From: an uncultured Clostridium sp.
Lineage (GTDB): Bacteria; Bacillota; Clostridia; Peptostreptococcales; Peptostreptococcaceae
Direction of reading: 5' to 3'
Length of the DNA stretch: 13,888 bases
Assembly: GCA_900550335.1 (NCBI GenBank)
Contig: URRU01000025.1
Span: 1 to 13,888, forward strand
A program made the translations under genes and the position numbers. The first letter of the stretch is position 1. Every line of letters starts with the position of its first letter. The notes under the pieces are model-generated. The model made no database searches. It saw nothing but the letters and a program-made list of their open reading frames with translations, and was not told the origin of the DNA. Below, in pieces: positions 1 through 7,840 of the stretch.

Positions 1-34
1 AGGAAAATATAAAGATATAAATATAATAATGAAT

Positions 35-70
35 AAAAAAATCCTCTTGATAAAAACAAGAGGATTTTTT
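35..70. terminator. Bidirectional intrinsic terminator after the aminotransferase gene
   Basis: A 9-bp stem (ATCCTCTTG at 41-49 with CAAGAGGAT at 57-65) encloses a 7-base loop. It is flanked by an A-run on the left (35-41) and a T-run on the right (65-70), so it can terminate in both directions. On the minus strand it lies about 20 bases past the stop codon of the aminotransferase gene. It could also stop a rightward transcript entering from outside the window. Confidence 0.85.
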
Positions 71-91
71 ATTCTATTTAATAATTATTTA

Positions 92-1279
92 CTAAGCAAA
101 TATAGATTTTACAAATTCTTCTAGTCTATCCATTGCAGACATGAAAGTTTCTTCGCTACAAGCATAAGATATACGCATATAGTTGTCTAATCCAAATGCT
201 ATACCAGGAACTCCAGCGACATGATATTTATTAAGAAGCTCTTCACAGAACTCTATTGAGAAACTTTCTTTCCAATCGTATTTTTCTGCAACTTCACTTA
301 AATCTATGAACATATAGAATGCTCCAGATGGCTGTATGTATGAAACATGGTCTATAGCGTCAAGTCTTTCAACAAGCATATCTCTTCTTGATTTATAAAC
401 ATTTACCATGTGTTTTATATCTTCTTCGCACTCAACTAATGCTCCATATCCTATATACTGAGCAGTTAAACAAGGATGAGAAACTAAATGTCCTTGTATA
501 GAGCTCATAGCTTTTGCAACTTCTTTGTTAGATGCAGTATATCCAAGTCTAAGACCTGTCATAGCAACTGATTTTGCAAATCCATTTATAGTTATTGTTA
601 TGTCTTTTGCTTCTTCAGAAAGAGATGCTACAGAAGTAAATCCATCGACATAGCAAATTCTTTCGTATATTTCGTCTGCTAATATGAATATTTCTTTTTC
701 AATACATACATTAACTATGTCTATTAACTCTTCTTTTGTATATACGTTTCCTGTTGGATTAGAAGGGTTAGTAAGGATAAGCATTTTTGATTTTTCAGTT
801 ATAGCAGCTTCTAATTCTTCTTTAGTTAGTTTAAATCCATTTTCTCTTTTTGTATCTATGAATTTTGGAACTGCACCAGTAAGTTTAACCATTTCTGGAT
901 AACTTACCCAATATGGTTTAGGGATAAGAACTTCCTCTCCTGGGTTAGTTACTGCAAGAAGTGCATTAGCTATAGAGTTTTTTGCACCACTAGATAATAC
1001 TATTTCATCTATTGTGTAATCACAATTATTTTCTCTTTTTAGTTTTTTTACAATTTCTTCTCTAAGTATTTTAAGTCCTGGAACAAGATCGTATTTAGTG
1101 CAATCTTCATCTAATGATTTTTTTCCGTATGCTTTTGCTTTTTCTGGTACTGTGAAGTCTGGTTCACCGATGCTTAGGTTTAGTACGTCTATTCCATTTG
1201 CTTTCATTTCTTTTACTTTTGAACTTATTCCTATCGTAAACGACGGTGTTAGTGTGTCTAATTTTGTTGCTAGTTTCAT
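92..1279 (-). CDS. aspC: Aspartate aminotransferase (PLP-dependent, class I fold, subgroup Ib-like)
   Basis: A 395-residue cytosolic aminotransferase of the AspAT family, which exchanges amino groups between aspartate and 2-oxoglutarate. Visible motifs: SIGEPDF near residue 36, NPSNPTG at 171-177 (Asn174 packs on the cofactor), ADEIYE at 201-206 (Asp202 and Tyr205 contact PLP), the PLP-binding lysine Lys236 in GFAKSVAMTG, LRLGY at 243-247, and YMRISYA with Arg369, which binds the substrate alpha-carboxylate. Length is normal for the family and both ends are complete. The start is set by AAAGGAGG (minus strand; CCTCCT at 1288-1293 on plus), with 8 bases between it and the ATG. The gene stands alone, runs opposite to the cas genes and ends at a bidirectional terminator. 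Exact substrate preference (aspartate, or a broader range including aromatic amino acids) cannot be read from sequence. Confidence 0.93.
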   Translation of the reverse strand: MKLATKLDTLTPSFTIGISSKVKEMKANGIDVLNLSIGEPDFTVPEKAKAYGKKSLDEDCTKYDLVPGLKILREEIVKKLKRENNCDYTIDEIVLSSGAKNSIANALLAVTNPGEEVLIPKPYWVSYPEMVKLTGAVPKFIDTKRENGFKLTKEELEAAITEKSKMLILTNPSNPTGNVYTKEELIDIVNVCIEKEIFILADEIYERICYVDGFTSVASLSEEAKDITITINGFAKSVAMTGLRLGYTASNKEVAKAMSSIQGHLVSHPCLTAQYIGYGALVECEEDIKHMVNVYKSRRDMLVERLDAIDHVSYIQPSGAFYMFIDLSEVAEKYDWKESFSIEFCEELLNKYHVAGVPGIAFGLDNYMRISYACSEETFMSAMDRLEEFVKSIFA

Positions 1280-1393
1280 TTTAACTTCCTCCTTTATGAT
1301 AAGCAGCCTTATTTTTAGTTTTAGTTTATTTTGTTATGTTTTATGTAAATTTTTGACTGTTTATTTTGTTTTTTAAAAATTTGCTTACTTTAT

Positions 1394-1422
1394 ATAATAT
1401 ATTATTTTAAGGGATATATCTA
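1394..1422 (-). promoter_or_regulatory. Candidate promoter of the aminotransferase gene
   Basis: On the minus strand, TAGATA (-35, plus 1417-1422) lies 17 bases from TATTAT (-10, plus 1394-1399). This would give a leader of about 105 bases before the ATG at 1279. Both boxes are imperfect and the region is very A+T rich, so this is only a best fit. I see no riboswitch-like structure in the leader. Confidence 0.3.
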
Positions 1423-1580
1423 TAGTTTGGGAAATTTTTTTGAAATATAAGGAAATTTGTAACCTAGAGAATAAAATAAAAAGAAGTGAAAGTGTTTTTT
1501 AATGAATAAACAGATAGATTTTTCAGAAAATATGTAATATAATAAAACTAAATAGTGTTTGTAAAAAAATTAAAATGGGC

Positions 1581-1687
1581 AAAAAAATAACTTGCCTAAA
1601 AGCAAGTTTATAATTTTATTTTGCTGCACAATGCAGGCAAACGATTTGAAAAAATTTTATTTGAACTTTTGATGTAATTTTAGATAC
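1581..1687 (-). ncRNA. tracrRNA of the type II-A CRISPR system
   Basis: Plus-strand bases 1669-1685 repeat 17 consecutive bases of the CRISPR repeat exactly (TTGATGTAATTTTAGAT). A minus-strand transcript therefore carries the complementary anti-repeat. With the crRNA repeat it forms a 17-bp upper helix, then a bulge (GA on the crRNA, AAGU on the tracrRNA, the arrangement seen in S. pyogenes), then a 6-bp lower stem (GUUUGA with UCAAAU, one G-U pair). Downstream, the RNA has a weak AUUU/AAAU stem followed by CGUU, then a hairpin with stem CUGCA/UGCAG extended by UUUG/CAAA. It ends in a hairpin AACTTGC/GCAAGTT (1589-1608) followed by a U-run (A-run at 1581-1587). Predicted length is about 105 bases. 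It is divergent from cas9, as in S. pyogenes. The transcript ends are inferred. Confidence 0.88.
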
Positions 1688-1757
1688 TTTTAGTATATAT
1701 TATATTGCGTTAGATGTCAAATAGAAAAATGGATTATCATTAAAAATAGAAGGGGGA
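1669..1757 (+). promoter_or_regulatory. Candidate cas operon promoter region and cas9 ribosome binding site
   Basis: No strong rightward promoter is visible. The best fit is TTGATG (1669-1674), a 16-base spacer and TAGTAT (1691-1696), which would start the mRNA near 1703. That -35 sits inside the anti-repeat DNA and the -10 overlaps the tracrRNA -10, so the two divergent promoters would compete for the same stretch. The ribosome binding site AGGGGGAA at about 1750-1757 is clear and fixes the cas9 start at 1764. Confidence 0.35.
1692..1720 (-). promoter_or_regulatory. tracrRNA promoter
   Basis: Read on the minus strand: perfect TTGACA (plus 1715-1720), a 17-base spacer, and TATACT (plus 1692-1697). 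The predicted start is near 1685-1687, right at the 5' end of the anti-repeat, which fits a tracrRNA that begins with its anti-repeat. It is the best promoter match in the intergenic region. Confidence 0.8.
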
Positions 1758-1763
1758 AGAAAG

Positions 1764-4700
1764 ATGGCTAAAGAATATTTCTTAGGGTTAGATATTGGAA
1801 CTAGTTCACTTGGTTGGGCAGTTACCGATACAAATTATAAGATATTAAGAGCTAAAGGAAAAAATCTAATAGGTGTAAGATTATTTGAAGAAGGAAAAAC
1901 AGCAGAAGAAAGAAGGCTATTTAGATCTAGCAGAAGAAGAACTGCCAGAAGAAAAGAAAGAATAAAACTTTTACAAGAATTATTTGCTGAGGAGATAAAT
2001 AAGATAGACCCAACATTCTTCCAAAGACTAAAAGAGAGTAAATATTATTTAGAGGATAAAACTAATAAAGATTGTCCGTTTGCATTATTTAATGACGAAG
2101 GATTTACAGATAAAGAATATCATGAAAAATACCCTACAATATATCATCTTCGCAAAGATTTAATTGAAAGTGATGAAAAGAAAGATATTAGACTTATATA
2201 TCTGGCAATACATAATATCATAAAAAATAGAGGTCATTTCTTATTAGGAGATAAGAATATAGATGCTGTAAAAAGCTTTGAAGATGCTAAGAATAGTTTT
2301 GTAGAATCATTTGCAGAAATAGGGATAGAAATAGAGATTTTAAATGAAGATAGATTTGAAAATACACTAAAAGATAGTTCTCTAAATAAAAGGGATAAAT
2401 TTAAAAATTTAAATGATGATATAGCTATAAAGTATGAAGATAAAATAGAGCTAAAAGATAAGGAAAAGAAAGTAAAGGAATTATTAAAACTATTAACTGG
2501 TCAAAATACTAATATAAAAAAAGGATTTGATAATGAAGAGCTAGTTAATGAATCTGGAAAAGATATATCAATAACATTTGATAGTGATAGTTATGAACAG
2601 GATTTAGAAGAAATAGAAAATTTACTTACTGAAAGTGAAATGAACTTCTTAGAAGGAATTAAAAAAACTTATGATTGGTCTATATTAGCTAATATATTAA
2701 ATGGGGAAAGTTATTTATCTGATGCAAAAGTTGCTACTTATGAAAAACATAAAAAAGACTTAGAAGATTTAAAAAATGTAATAAAAAAATATGCACCAGA
2801 TGAATATAAAAAAATGTTCTCTGAACTAGATGATAAAAAAGCAAATTATGTAAGATATACAGGTCATTATATAGTAAATAAAAAGAAAGTATATCCAGGG
2901 AAAAAAGTAACACAAGAAGAATTTTGTAAAAATGTATTATCAATATTAAAGAAAATAAAGCATAAAGATCCTATTATAGATAGGATAATGGATGAATGTG
3001 AAAAACTTACATTTATGCCAAAACAAATAGATAAAAGAAATGGAGTACTTCCATATCAACTTCATCAGGAGGAGTTAAAAAAGATAATTACAAATGCTGA
3101 GAAGTACTACAATTTTTTAAATGAAAAAGATAGCAATGGCTATGTAACAAAAGAAAAGATAGAAAAATTGCTAACATTTAGAATACCATATTACGTTGGG
3201 CCTTTAAATGACAAGCATAAAGAAAGTGGATTCTGTTGGATAGAAAAGAAATCAAACGAAAAAATATATCCATGGAATTTTGATGATGTGGTAGATAAAG
3301 ATAAGAGTGCAGAAAACTTTATTATGAGAATGACTAATAAATGTACTTACTTAGTAGGAGAGGATGTGCTTCCTAATCAATCTATTTTGTATAGCAAATT
3401 TAGAGTATTAAATGAATTGAATAACTTAAAAATAAATGGTGAAAAACCAGATGTTGAAGTTAAAAAGAAAATTTATAATGAACTATTCCTTACAGGAAAG
3501 TCTGTAACTACTAAAAAGATAAAATCTTTCTATAAGAAAGAATTTGGAATAGATGTGGAAGTATCTGGAATAGATGGAGACTTCAAAAATAAAATGGATT
3601 CTTATTTGAAAATAAAATCTATTTTAGGTGATGTGGAATCAAATATGGAAATGGCCGAGAATATAATATTATGGTCAACTGTTCTTGGTAGTGAAAAGAA
3701 AATGCTTAGAAAGAAAATAAAAGCAGCTTATCCTCAACTTGATGAAAAACAAATTGAAAAATTAGTATCAATTAATTTTACTGGTTGGGGAAGATTATCT
3801 AAAAAATTCCTAACAGGAATTAAAGCCAATATAGATGGAAATAACGATATAAGTATAATAGAAGCTATGGAGGAAACAAATTACAATCTAATGCAGCTAT
3901 TATCAAATCAGTTTGAGTTTATAGAAATTATAAATAAACACAATAATAATTTAAATGAAGATTTAGATATAAATAATTTAGATTATGATAGTTTAATGGA
4001 AGATTTATATGCATCTCCAGCGGTAAAAAGATCTATATGGCAGACAATTTTAGTAGTTAAGGAAATACAGGAAGTAATGGGTTGTGAACCAAAGAGAATA
4101 TTTGTAGAAATGCCTAGACAAGAAGGAGATAAGAAAAGAACAGAATCAAGAAAAAATGCGTTTATAGAGTGCTACAAAAAATGTAAAGAAGAAGAACATG
4201 AATATATAAGAGAATTTAAAAGTAGTGGAATGATTGAAAAATTAGAAACTATGGAAGAAAGTAGATTAAGAAGTAAAAAACTTTATTTATATTACACTCA
4301 GATGGGAAGAGATATGTATACAGGAGAAAGAATAGAATTATCTCAGCTATTTACAACTGATTACGATATAGACCATATCTATCCTAGATCTAAAACAAAA
4401 GATGATAGTATAACTAAAAACTTAGTATTAGTTAAAAAAACTGAGAATAGTAGAAAATCTGATGAATATCCTCTAAAAGCTGAAGTACAAAACAAACAAA
4501 AGGCATTTTGGGATATTTTAAAATCAAAGGGACTAATAACATCAGAAAAATACAAGAGATTGACAAGAAAAGATGCACTTACTAGTGAAGAATTAGCATC
4601 TTTCATAGAGAGACAGATAGTATTTACAGGACAGAGTACAAAAGCTGTTGCAAGTATACTAGGTAAAATAATGAAAGAAAGTGAAATAGTATATACAAAG

Positions 4701-5891
4701 GCAGAAAATACATCTGATTTTAGAAATGAAGTAATTGATTTTGTAAAAGTAAGGGAACTTAATGACTTACATCATGCTCATGATGCATATCTAGCTATAG
4801 TAGTTGGAAATGTGTATCATGTTAAATTTACTAGAAATGCATTGAGATTTATAAACTCTAGAGGAAAATATAATCTTTATAGAATGTATGATTATGATGT
4901 TAAGACAAAAGATGAGGTAGCTTGGATTGCAGATAGAAAAGATGAAAATGGTAATGTAATTGAAGGAACTAAAAAAACAGTAAGAGAGATGCTATCTAAA
5001 GGTGGAATACTATTTACTAGATATTCATACGTTGTAAAAGGTGGATTATTTGATCAAAATATAATAAATAAAGGTCAAAGTGGAAGTGGTAAAGGATATT
5101 TACCTATAAAATCTAATAAAAATGAGTATTTACCTGTTGAAAAATATGGTGGATATAATAAGGCAACAGGAGCTTTCTTTGCTTATGTAGAAAGCGACGA
5201 TAAAAAAGGCAAGAAAATGAGAACTCTAGAAAGTATACCACTATATGTTGTTATGAATTCAAAAGATGAGCTTAAAGATATTAAGGAATACATAGAAGGA
5301 AATGAAGAACTTAAAAATCCAGTAATACTTATTCCTAAGATAAAAATAAATAGTTTGTTTGAAATAGATGGCTATCCGCTTCATATATCAGGTAGAACAG
5401 AGAATAGAGTTATTATGAAAAGTGCAGTTCAATTAAAATTGGATTACGAAACCGCTAAATATATCAAACAAATTGTGAAATATGCTGATAATGAAAATGA
5501 AGATTTAAATATGGAGGAAAAACTAGAGATAACAAATAAAAGAAACTTAGAAGTGTATGATAAATTAAATAATAAGATGCTAGAAGGGATTTATTATAAA
5601 AGACCTGTAATAAATAGTGTAATTAAGGTTATAAATGAAGGAAAAGAAAACTTTGAAAAACTTAGTAATTACGAACAGAGTAAACAGATAAAAAAAATAA
5701 TAAGAGTATTTAACACAACATCAGATGGAGTTGATTTAAAAGATATAGGAGGATCAAAACAGACGGGTGTGTTAAAATTCTCAAATAAAATATCAGATAA
5801 GAGCAAAGCTATTTTAATAAATCAATCTCCAACAGGACTTTTTGAACGAAGAATAGACCTTCTACAGGATACAGAGAAATTCTTTAAATAA
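1764..5891 (+). CDS. cas9: Cas9, type II-A RNA-guided DNA endonuclease
   Basis: A 1375-residue effector (SpCas9 has 1368) that binds the crRNA:tracrRNA pair and cuts both strands of matching DNA next to a PAM. RuvC-I is YFLGLDIGTSSLGW with Asp10. The Arg-rich bridge helix spans about 50-70, and the helical recognition lobe follows to about 740, including LTFRIPYYVGPL near 470, a segment also found in SpCas9. RuvC-II is FVEMPR with Glu782. HNH is YDIDHIYPRS with Asp870 and His871, and Asn895 matches the SpCas9 metal-binding Asn863. RuvC-III is HHAHDAYL with His1004, His1006 and Asp1007. All catalytic residues are present, so it should be an active nuclease. The C-terminal PAM-interacting domain ends in INQSPTGLFERRIDL, but the SpCas9 segment with Arg1333 and Arg1335 is shortened and not conserved, so NGG should not be assumed. 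First gene of a four-gene operon; the stop codon is 3 bases before cas1. Confidence 0.97.
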   Translation: MAKEYFLGLDIGTSSLGWAVTDTNYKILRAKGKNLIGVRLFEEGKTAEERRLFRSSRRRTARRKERIKLLQELFAEEINKIDPTFFQRLKESKYYLEDKTNKDCPFALFNDEGFTDKEYHEKYPTIYHLRKDLIESDEKKDIRLIYLAIHNIIKNRGHFLLGDKNIDAVKSFEDAKNSFVESFAEIGIEIEILNEDRFENTLKDSSLNKRDKFKNLNDDIAIKYEDKIELKDKEKKVKELLKLLTGQNTNIKKGFDNEELVNESGKDISITFDSDSYEQDLEEIENLLTESEMNFLEGIKKTYDWSILANILNGESYLSDAKVATYEKHKKDLEDLKNVIKKYAPDEYKKMFSELDDKKANYVRYTGHYIVNKKKVYPGKKVTQEEFCKNVLSILKKIKHKDPIIDRIMDECEKLTFMPKQIDKRNGVLPYQLHQEELKKIITNAEKYYNFLNEKDSNGYVTKEKIEKLLTFRIPYYVGPLNDKHKESGFCWIEKKSNEKIYPWNFDDVVDKDKSAENFIMRMTNKCTYLVGEDVLPNQSILYSKFRVLNELNNLKINGEKPDVEVKKKIYNELFLTGKSVTTKKIKSFYKKEFGIDVEVSGIDGDFKNKMDSYLKIKSILGDVESNMEMAENIILWSTVLGSEKKMLRKKIKAAYPQLDEKQIEKLVSINFTGWGRLSKKFLTGIKANIDGNNDISIIEAMEETNYNLMQLLSNQFEFIEIINKHNNNLNEDLDINNLDYDSLMEDLYASPAVKRSIWQTILVVKEIQEVMGCEPKRIFVEMPRQEGDKKRTESRKNAFIECYKKCKEEEHEYIREFKSSGMIEKLETMEESRLRSKKLYLYYTQMGRDMYTGERIELSQLFTTDYDIDHIYPRSKTKDDSITKNLVLVKKTENSRKSDEYPLKAEVQNKQKAFWDILKSKGLITSEKYKRLTRKDALTSEELASFIERQIVFTGQSTKAVASILGKIMKESEIVYTKAENTSDFRNEVIDFVKVRELNDLHHAHDAYLAIVVGNVYHVKFTRNALRFINSRGKYNLYRMYDYDVKTKDEVAWIADRKDENGNVIEGTKKTVREMLSKGGILFTRYSYVVKGGLFDQNIINKGQSGSGKGYLPIKSNKNEYLPVEKYGGYNKATGAFFAYVESDDKKGKKMRTLESIPLYVVMNSKDELKDIKEYIEGNEELKNPVILIPKIKINSLFEIDGYPLHISGRTENRVIMKSAVQLKLDYETAKYIKQIVKYADNENEDLNMEEKLEITNKRNLEVYDKLNNKMLEGIYYKRPVINSVIKVINEGKENFEKLSNYEQSKQIKKIIRVFNTTSDGVDLKDIGGSKQTGVLKFSNKISDKSKAILINQSPTGLFERRIDLLQDTEKFFK

Positions 5892-5894
5892 AAA

Positions 5895-6770
5895 ATGAGT
5901 TGGCGAACAGTTGTAATAACTAGCAGAGCAAAACTGGATTTAAAACTAAATTATATGGTTATAAGAGGGGATGGCATAACTAGAATATTTCTAGGAGAAC
6001 TGTCCACTCTTATAATCGAATCTACAGAAGTTTCTATAACTGCCTGCTTGTTATGTGAATTAGCTAAAAGAAAAGTAAAAGTAATATTTTGCGATGAAAA
6101 GAGAAATCCTTGCTTTGAAGCAGTTCCATATAATGGTTCACACGATACAAGTGCAAAGATAAGAAAACAAATAAAATGGGATAAAAAAGCAAAGGATTCT
6201 GTATGGACAGATATTGTAACAGAAAAAATAAATCAGCAGATGATATTCTTAAAATATTTAGGATTAGAAGAGTATAGGCTACTTGAAGATTATATTGAAA
6301 ATATAGAATATCGAGATGAAACAAATAGAGAGGGACATGCATCTAAGGTATACTTTAATGCATTGTTTGGTAAAGGATTTACCAGAAATGATGAATCAAC
6401 AATAAATGCAGCTCTTAACTATGGATATACAATAATATTATCTGCTTTTAATAGAGAAATTGTTGCAAGTGGATATCTTACACAAGTTGGAGTATTCCAC
6501 GATAATATGTTCAACTACTTTAATCTTAGTTCTGATTTAATGGAGCCATTCAGAATTTTAGTAGACAAGGAAGTGTATAAAATGATGGATGTAAATAAGT
6601 TTGAAAAAGATGAGAAAATGAGACTAGTTAATATACTAAATAAAGAAGTAGTGATAGATGGAAAAAGAAACTATGTAAATAATGCTATAAAAATATACTG
6701 CAAGAGTGTGTTTGAAGCAATTAACGAAAATGACACATCTCTTATAAAATTTTATCGAGATGAGTTATAG
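5895..6770 (+). CDS. cas1: Cas1, type II CRISPR integrase
   Basis: A 291-residue integrase subunit that, as a Cas1-Cas2 complex, joins new spacers to the leader end of the array. The N-terminal beta domain opens [17 protein letters not shown], as in streptococcal type II Cas1. The metal-binding residues fit Glu146 ([11 protein letters not shown]), His202 ([10 protein letters not shown]) and Glu217 (SDLMEPFR), matching the Glu149/His205/Glu220 pattern of the S. pyogenes protein. The ATG lies 3 bases after the cas9 stop and has no clear Shine-Dalgarno sequence, so translation is probably coupled to cas9. The end overlaps cas2 by 11 bases. Length is normal and no key residue is missing. Confidence 0.95.
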   Translation: MSWRTVVITSRAKLDLKLNYMVIRGDGITRIFLGELSTLIIESTEVSITACLLCELAKRKVKVIFCDEKRNPCFEAVPYNGSHDTSAKIRKQIKWDKKAKDSVWTDIVTEKINQQMIFLKYLGLEEYRLLEDYIENIEYRDETNREGHASKVYFNALFGKGFTRNDESTINAALNYGYTIILSAFNREIVASGYLTQVGVFHDNMFNYFNLSSDLMEPFRILVDKEVYKMMDVNKFEKDEKMRLVNILNKEVVIDGKRNYVNNAIKIYCKSVFEAINENDTSLIKFYRDEL

Positions 6771-7080
6771 ATTTATGAGAAGCATAGTGTTTTTTGATCT
6801 ACCAACAACTACTTCCGCAGATTTAAAAGAATATACTAGATTTAGAAAGTTTCTATTAAAAAGTGGCTTTATTATGATGCAAGAGTCTGTTTACAGCAAA
6901 ATATCACTAAATACTACAGCAGCTAATATCTTATTGGATAATATAAAAAAGAATAGTCCTAAGGATGGTCTTGTTCAAGTCCTTACAGTAACGGAAAAGC
7001 AGTATTCTAAAATGGAGATGATTATCGGAGAGAAAAAATCCGATGTATTAGACAGTGATGAAAGGTTGGTAATAATATGA
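6760..7080 (+). CDS. cas2: Cas2, CRISPR adaptation protein
   Basis: A 106-residue ferredoxin-fold protein that dimerises between two Cas1 dimers and sets the geometry for spacer insertion. It begins [16 protein letters not shown], closely matching the MSYRYMRM start of S. pyogenes Cas2, which supports the ATG inside cas1 rather than the internal Met6. Asp13 in FFDLP is the conserved metal-site acidic residue. [26 protein letters not shown] and the closing ERLVII are typical of the type II family. It overlaps cas1 by 11 bases and csn2 by 4 (ATGA), a sign of translational coupling. Confidence 0.93.
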   Translation: MSYRFMRSIVFFDLPTTTSADLKEYTRFRKFLLKSGFIMMQESVYSKISLNTTAANILLDNIKKNSPKDGLVQVLTVTEKQYSKMEMIIGEKKSDVLDSDERLVII

Positions 7081-7757
7081 AATTAGTACACCCAGAGTTT
7101 AATTATCAAATTGAATTTAAAGAAAATATAGTTGACTTAATAGTTATAGAAGATAAAAAAGTTTTTAGAGAGTATATTGGAGAGTTATACTCTCAATGTA
7201 TGGAATTGAATGATTCTGGAAAATTTGTGTTGAGCAATGAAGAAAAAGAAATTAAGCTATCTAAAAAAGTTGAGATAATTTTAGATTTTTATTCTTTAGA
7301 TATCAATAATAAGAAAATAATTACAAAGGTGTACAATAAATTAAAAGAAATTTCTACAGAGGAAGATATGTATGTAGAAACAGGGAAGATTAATTCTGAG
7401 ATAGTTAGATATGTCGATAAAATTGTCGACATATCTGATTATCCTTTGGAATTTTCTATTGATATAGATATTGTAGATCTTTTTAAGATGGCGAATGTAA
7501 AATTTTTGAAAGATTATACAAGTGAATTAGATAGAATTTGTGATTATATAAGTGTGGTAAATGAAATTACAGGTAAAGATATTTTTATATTTGTTAATTT
7601 TAGAGACTTCTTTGAATTGGAAGAGTTAGAAGAATTTTATAAGTTTGCAGCGTATAAAAAAATTTTTCTGATAATGCTAGAAAATGAAGTAAATAATGTT
7701 TGTAACGAGTTTGAAAAAGTATTTGTTTTAGATAAAGATTTATGCGAGATTTATTGA
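7077..7757 (+). CDS. csn2: Csn2, type II-A adaptation protein
   Basis: A 226-residue protein at the fixed fourth position of a II-A operon. It begins [26 protein letters not shown], which resembles the opening of streptococcal Csn2 (about 220 residues), so it fits the short Csn2a form. Csn2 forms a ring-shaped tetramer that slides on DNA ends and works with Cas1-Cas2 and Cas9 in spacer capture. The sequence is acidic and Lys-rich, with no signal peptide or membrane segment. Identification rests mainly on position, length and the N-terminal pattern, since Csn2 proteins diverge fast. It starts in an ATGA overlap with cas2, and its stop codon lies at the left end of the array leader. Confidence 0.88.
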   Translation: MKLVHPEFNYQIEFKENIVDLIVIEDKKVFREYIGELYSQCMELNDSGKFVLSNEEKEIKLSKKVEIILDFYSLDINNKKIITKVYNKLKEISTEEDMYVETGKINSEIVRYVDKIVDISDYPLEFSIDIDIVDLFKMANVKFLKDYTSELDRICDYISVVNEITGKDIFIFVNFRDFFELEELEEFYKFAAYKKIFLIMLENEVNNVCNEFEKVFVLDKDLCEIY

Positions 7758-7782
7758 TTTTTCAATCTTTTAATGATATATT
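7754..7782 (+). promoter_or_regulatory. Candidate leader promoter driving the CRISPR array
   Basis: TTGATT (7754-7759) overlaps the csn2 stop and is followed after 17 bases by TATATT (7777-7782). This would start the pre-crRNA near 7789, about 50 bases before the first repeat. Spacing is ideal and the hexamers are good but not perfect. Confidence 0.5.
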
Positions 7783-7840
7783 TTAATTAAGATTATCTAA
7801 AGTTACCCATGCTGTGATGGGCGTGTTTTTCGAATTTGAG
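7758..7840 (+). promoter_or_regulatory. CRISPR leader with leader-anchoring end
   Basis: An 83-base A+T-rich leader lies between csn2 and the first repeat. Its last 7 bases, ATTTGAG (7834-7840), match the leader-anchoring sequence described for type II-A systems, which directs spacer insertion to the first repeat. A short inverted repeat CCCAT/ATGGG (7806-7810 and 7817-7821) followed by TTTTT (7826-7830) lies just upstream. It could be a weak terminator for the cas mRNA or a structural element of the leader. The ATTTGAG match is seen directly; its role is inferred from other II-A loci. Confidence 0.75.

Noticed and set aside
684..1376. Open frames on the plus strand across the aminotransferase gene
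   Set aside because: They lie opposite a gene with complete family motifs, have no ribosome binding site and give low-complexity Ser/Phe-rich translations.
2734..6342. Minus-strand open frames inside cas9 and cas1
   Set aside because: They are shadows of A-rich coding DNA, giving Leu/Phe-rich products without start signals or recognisable domains.
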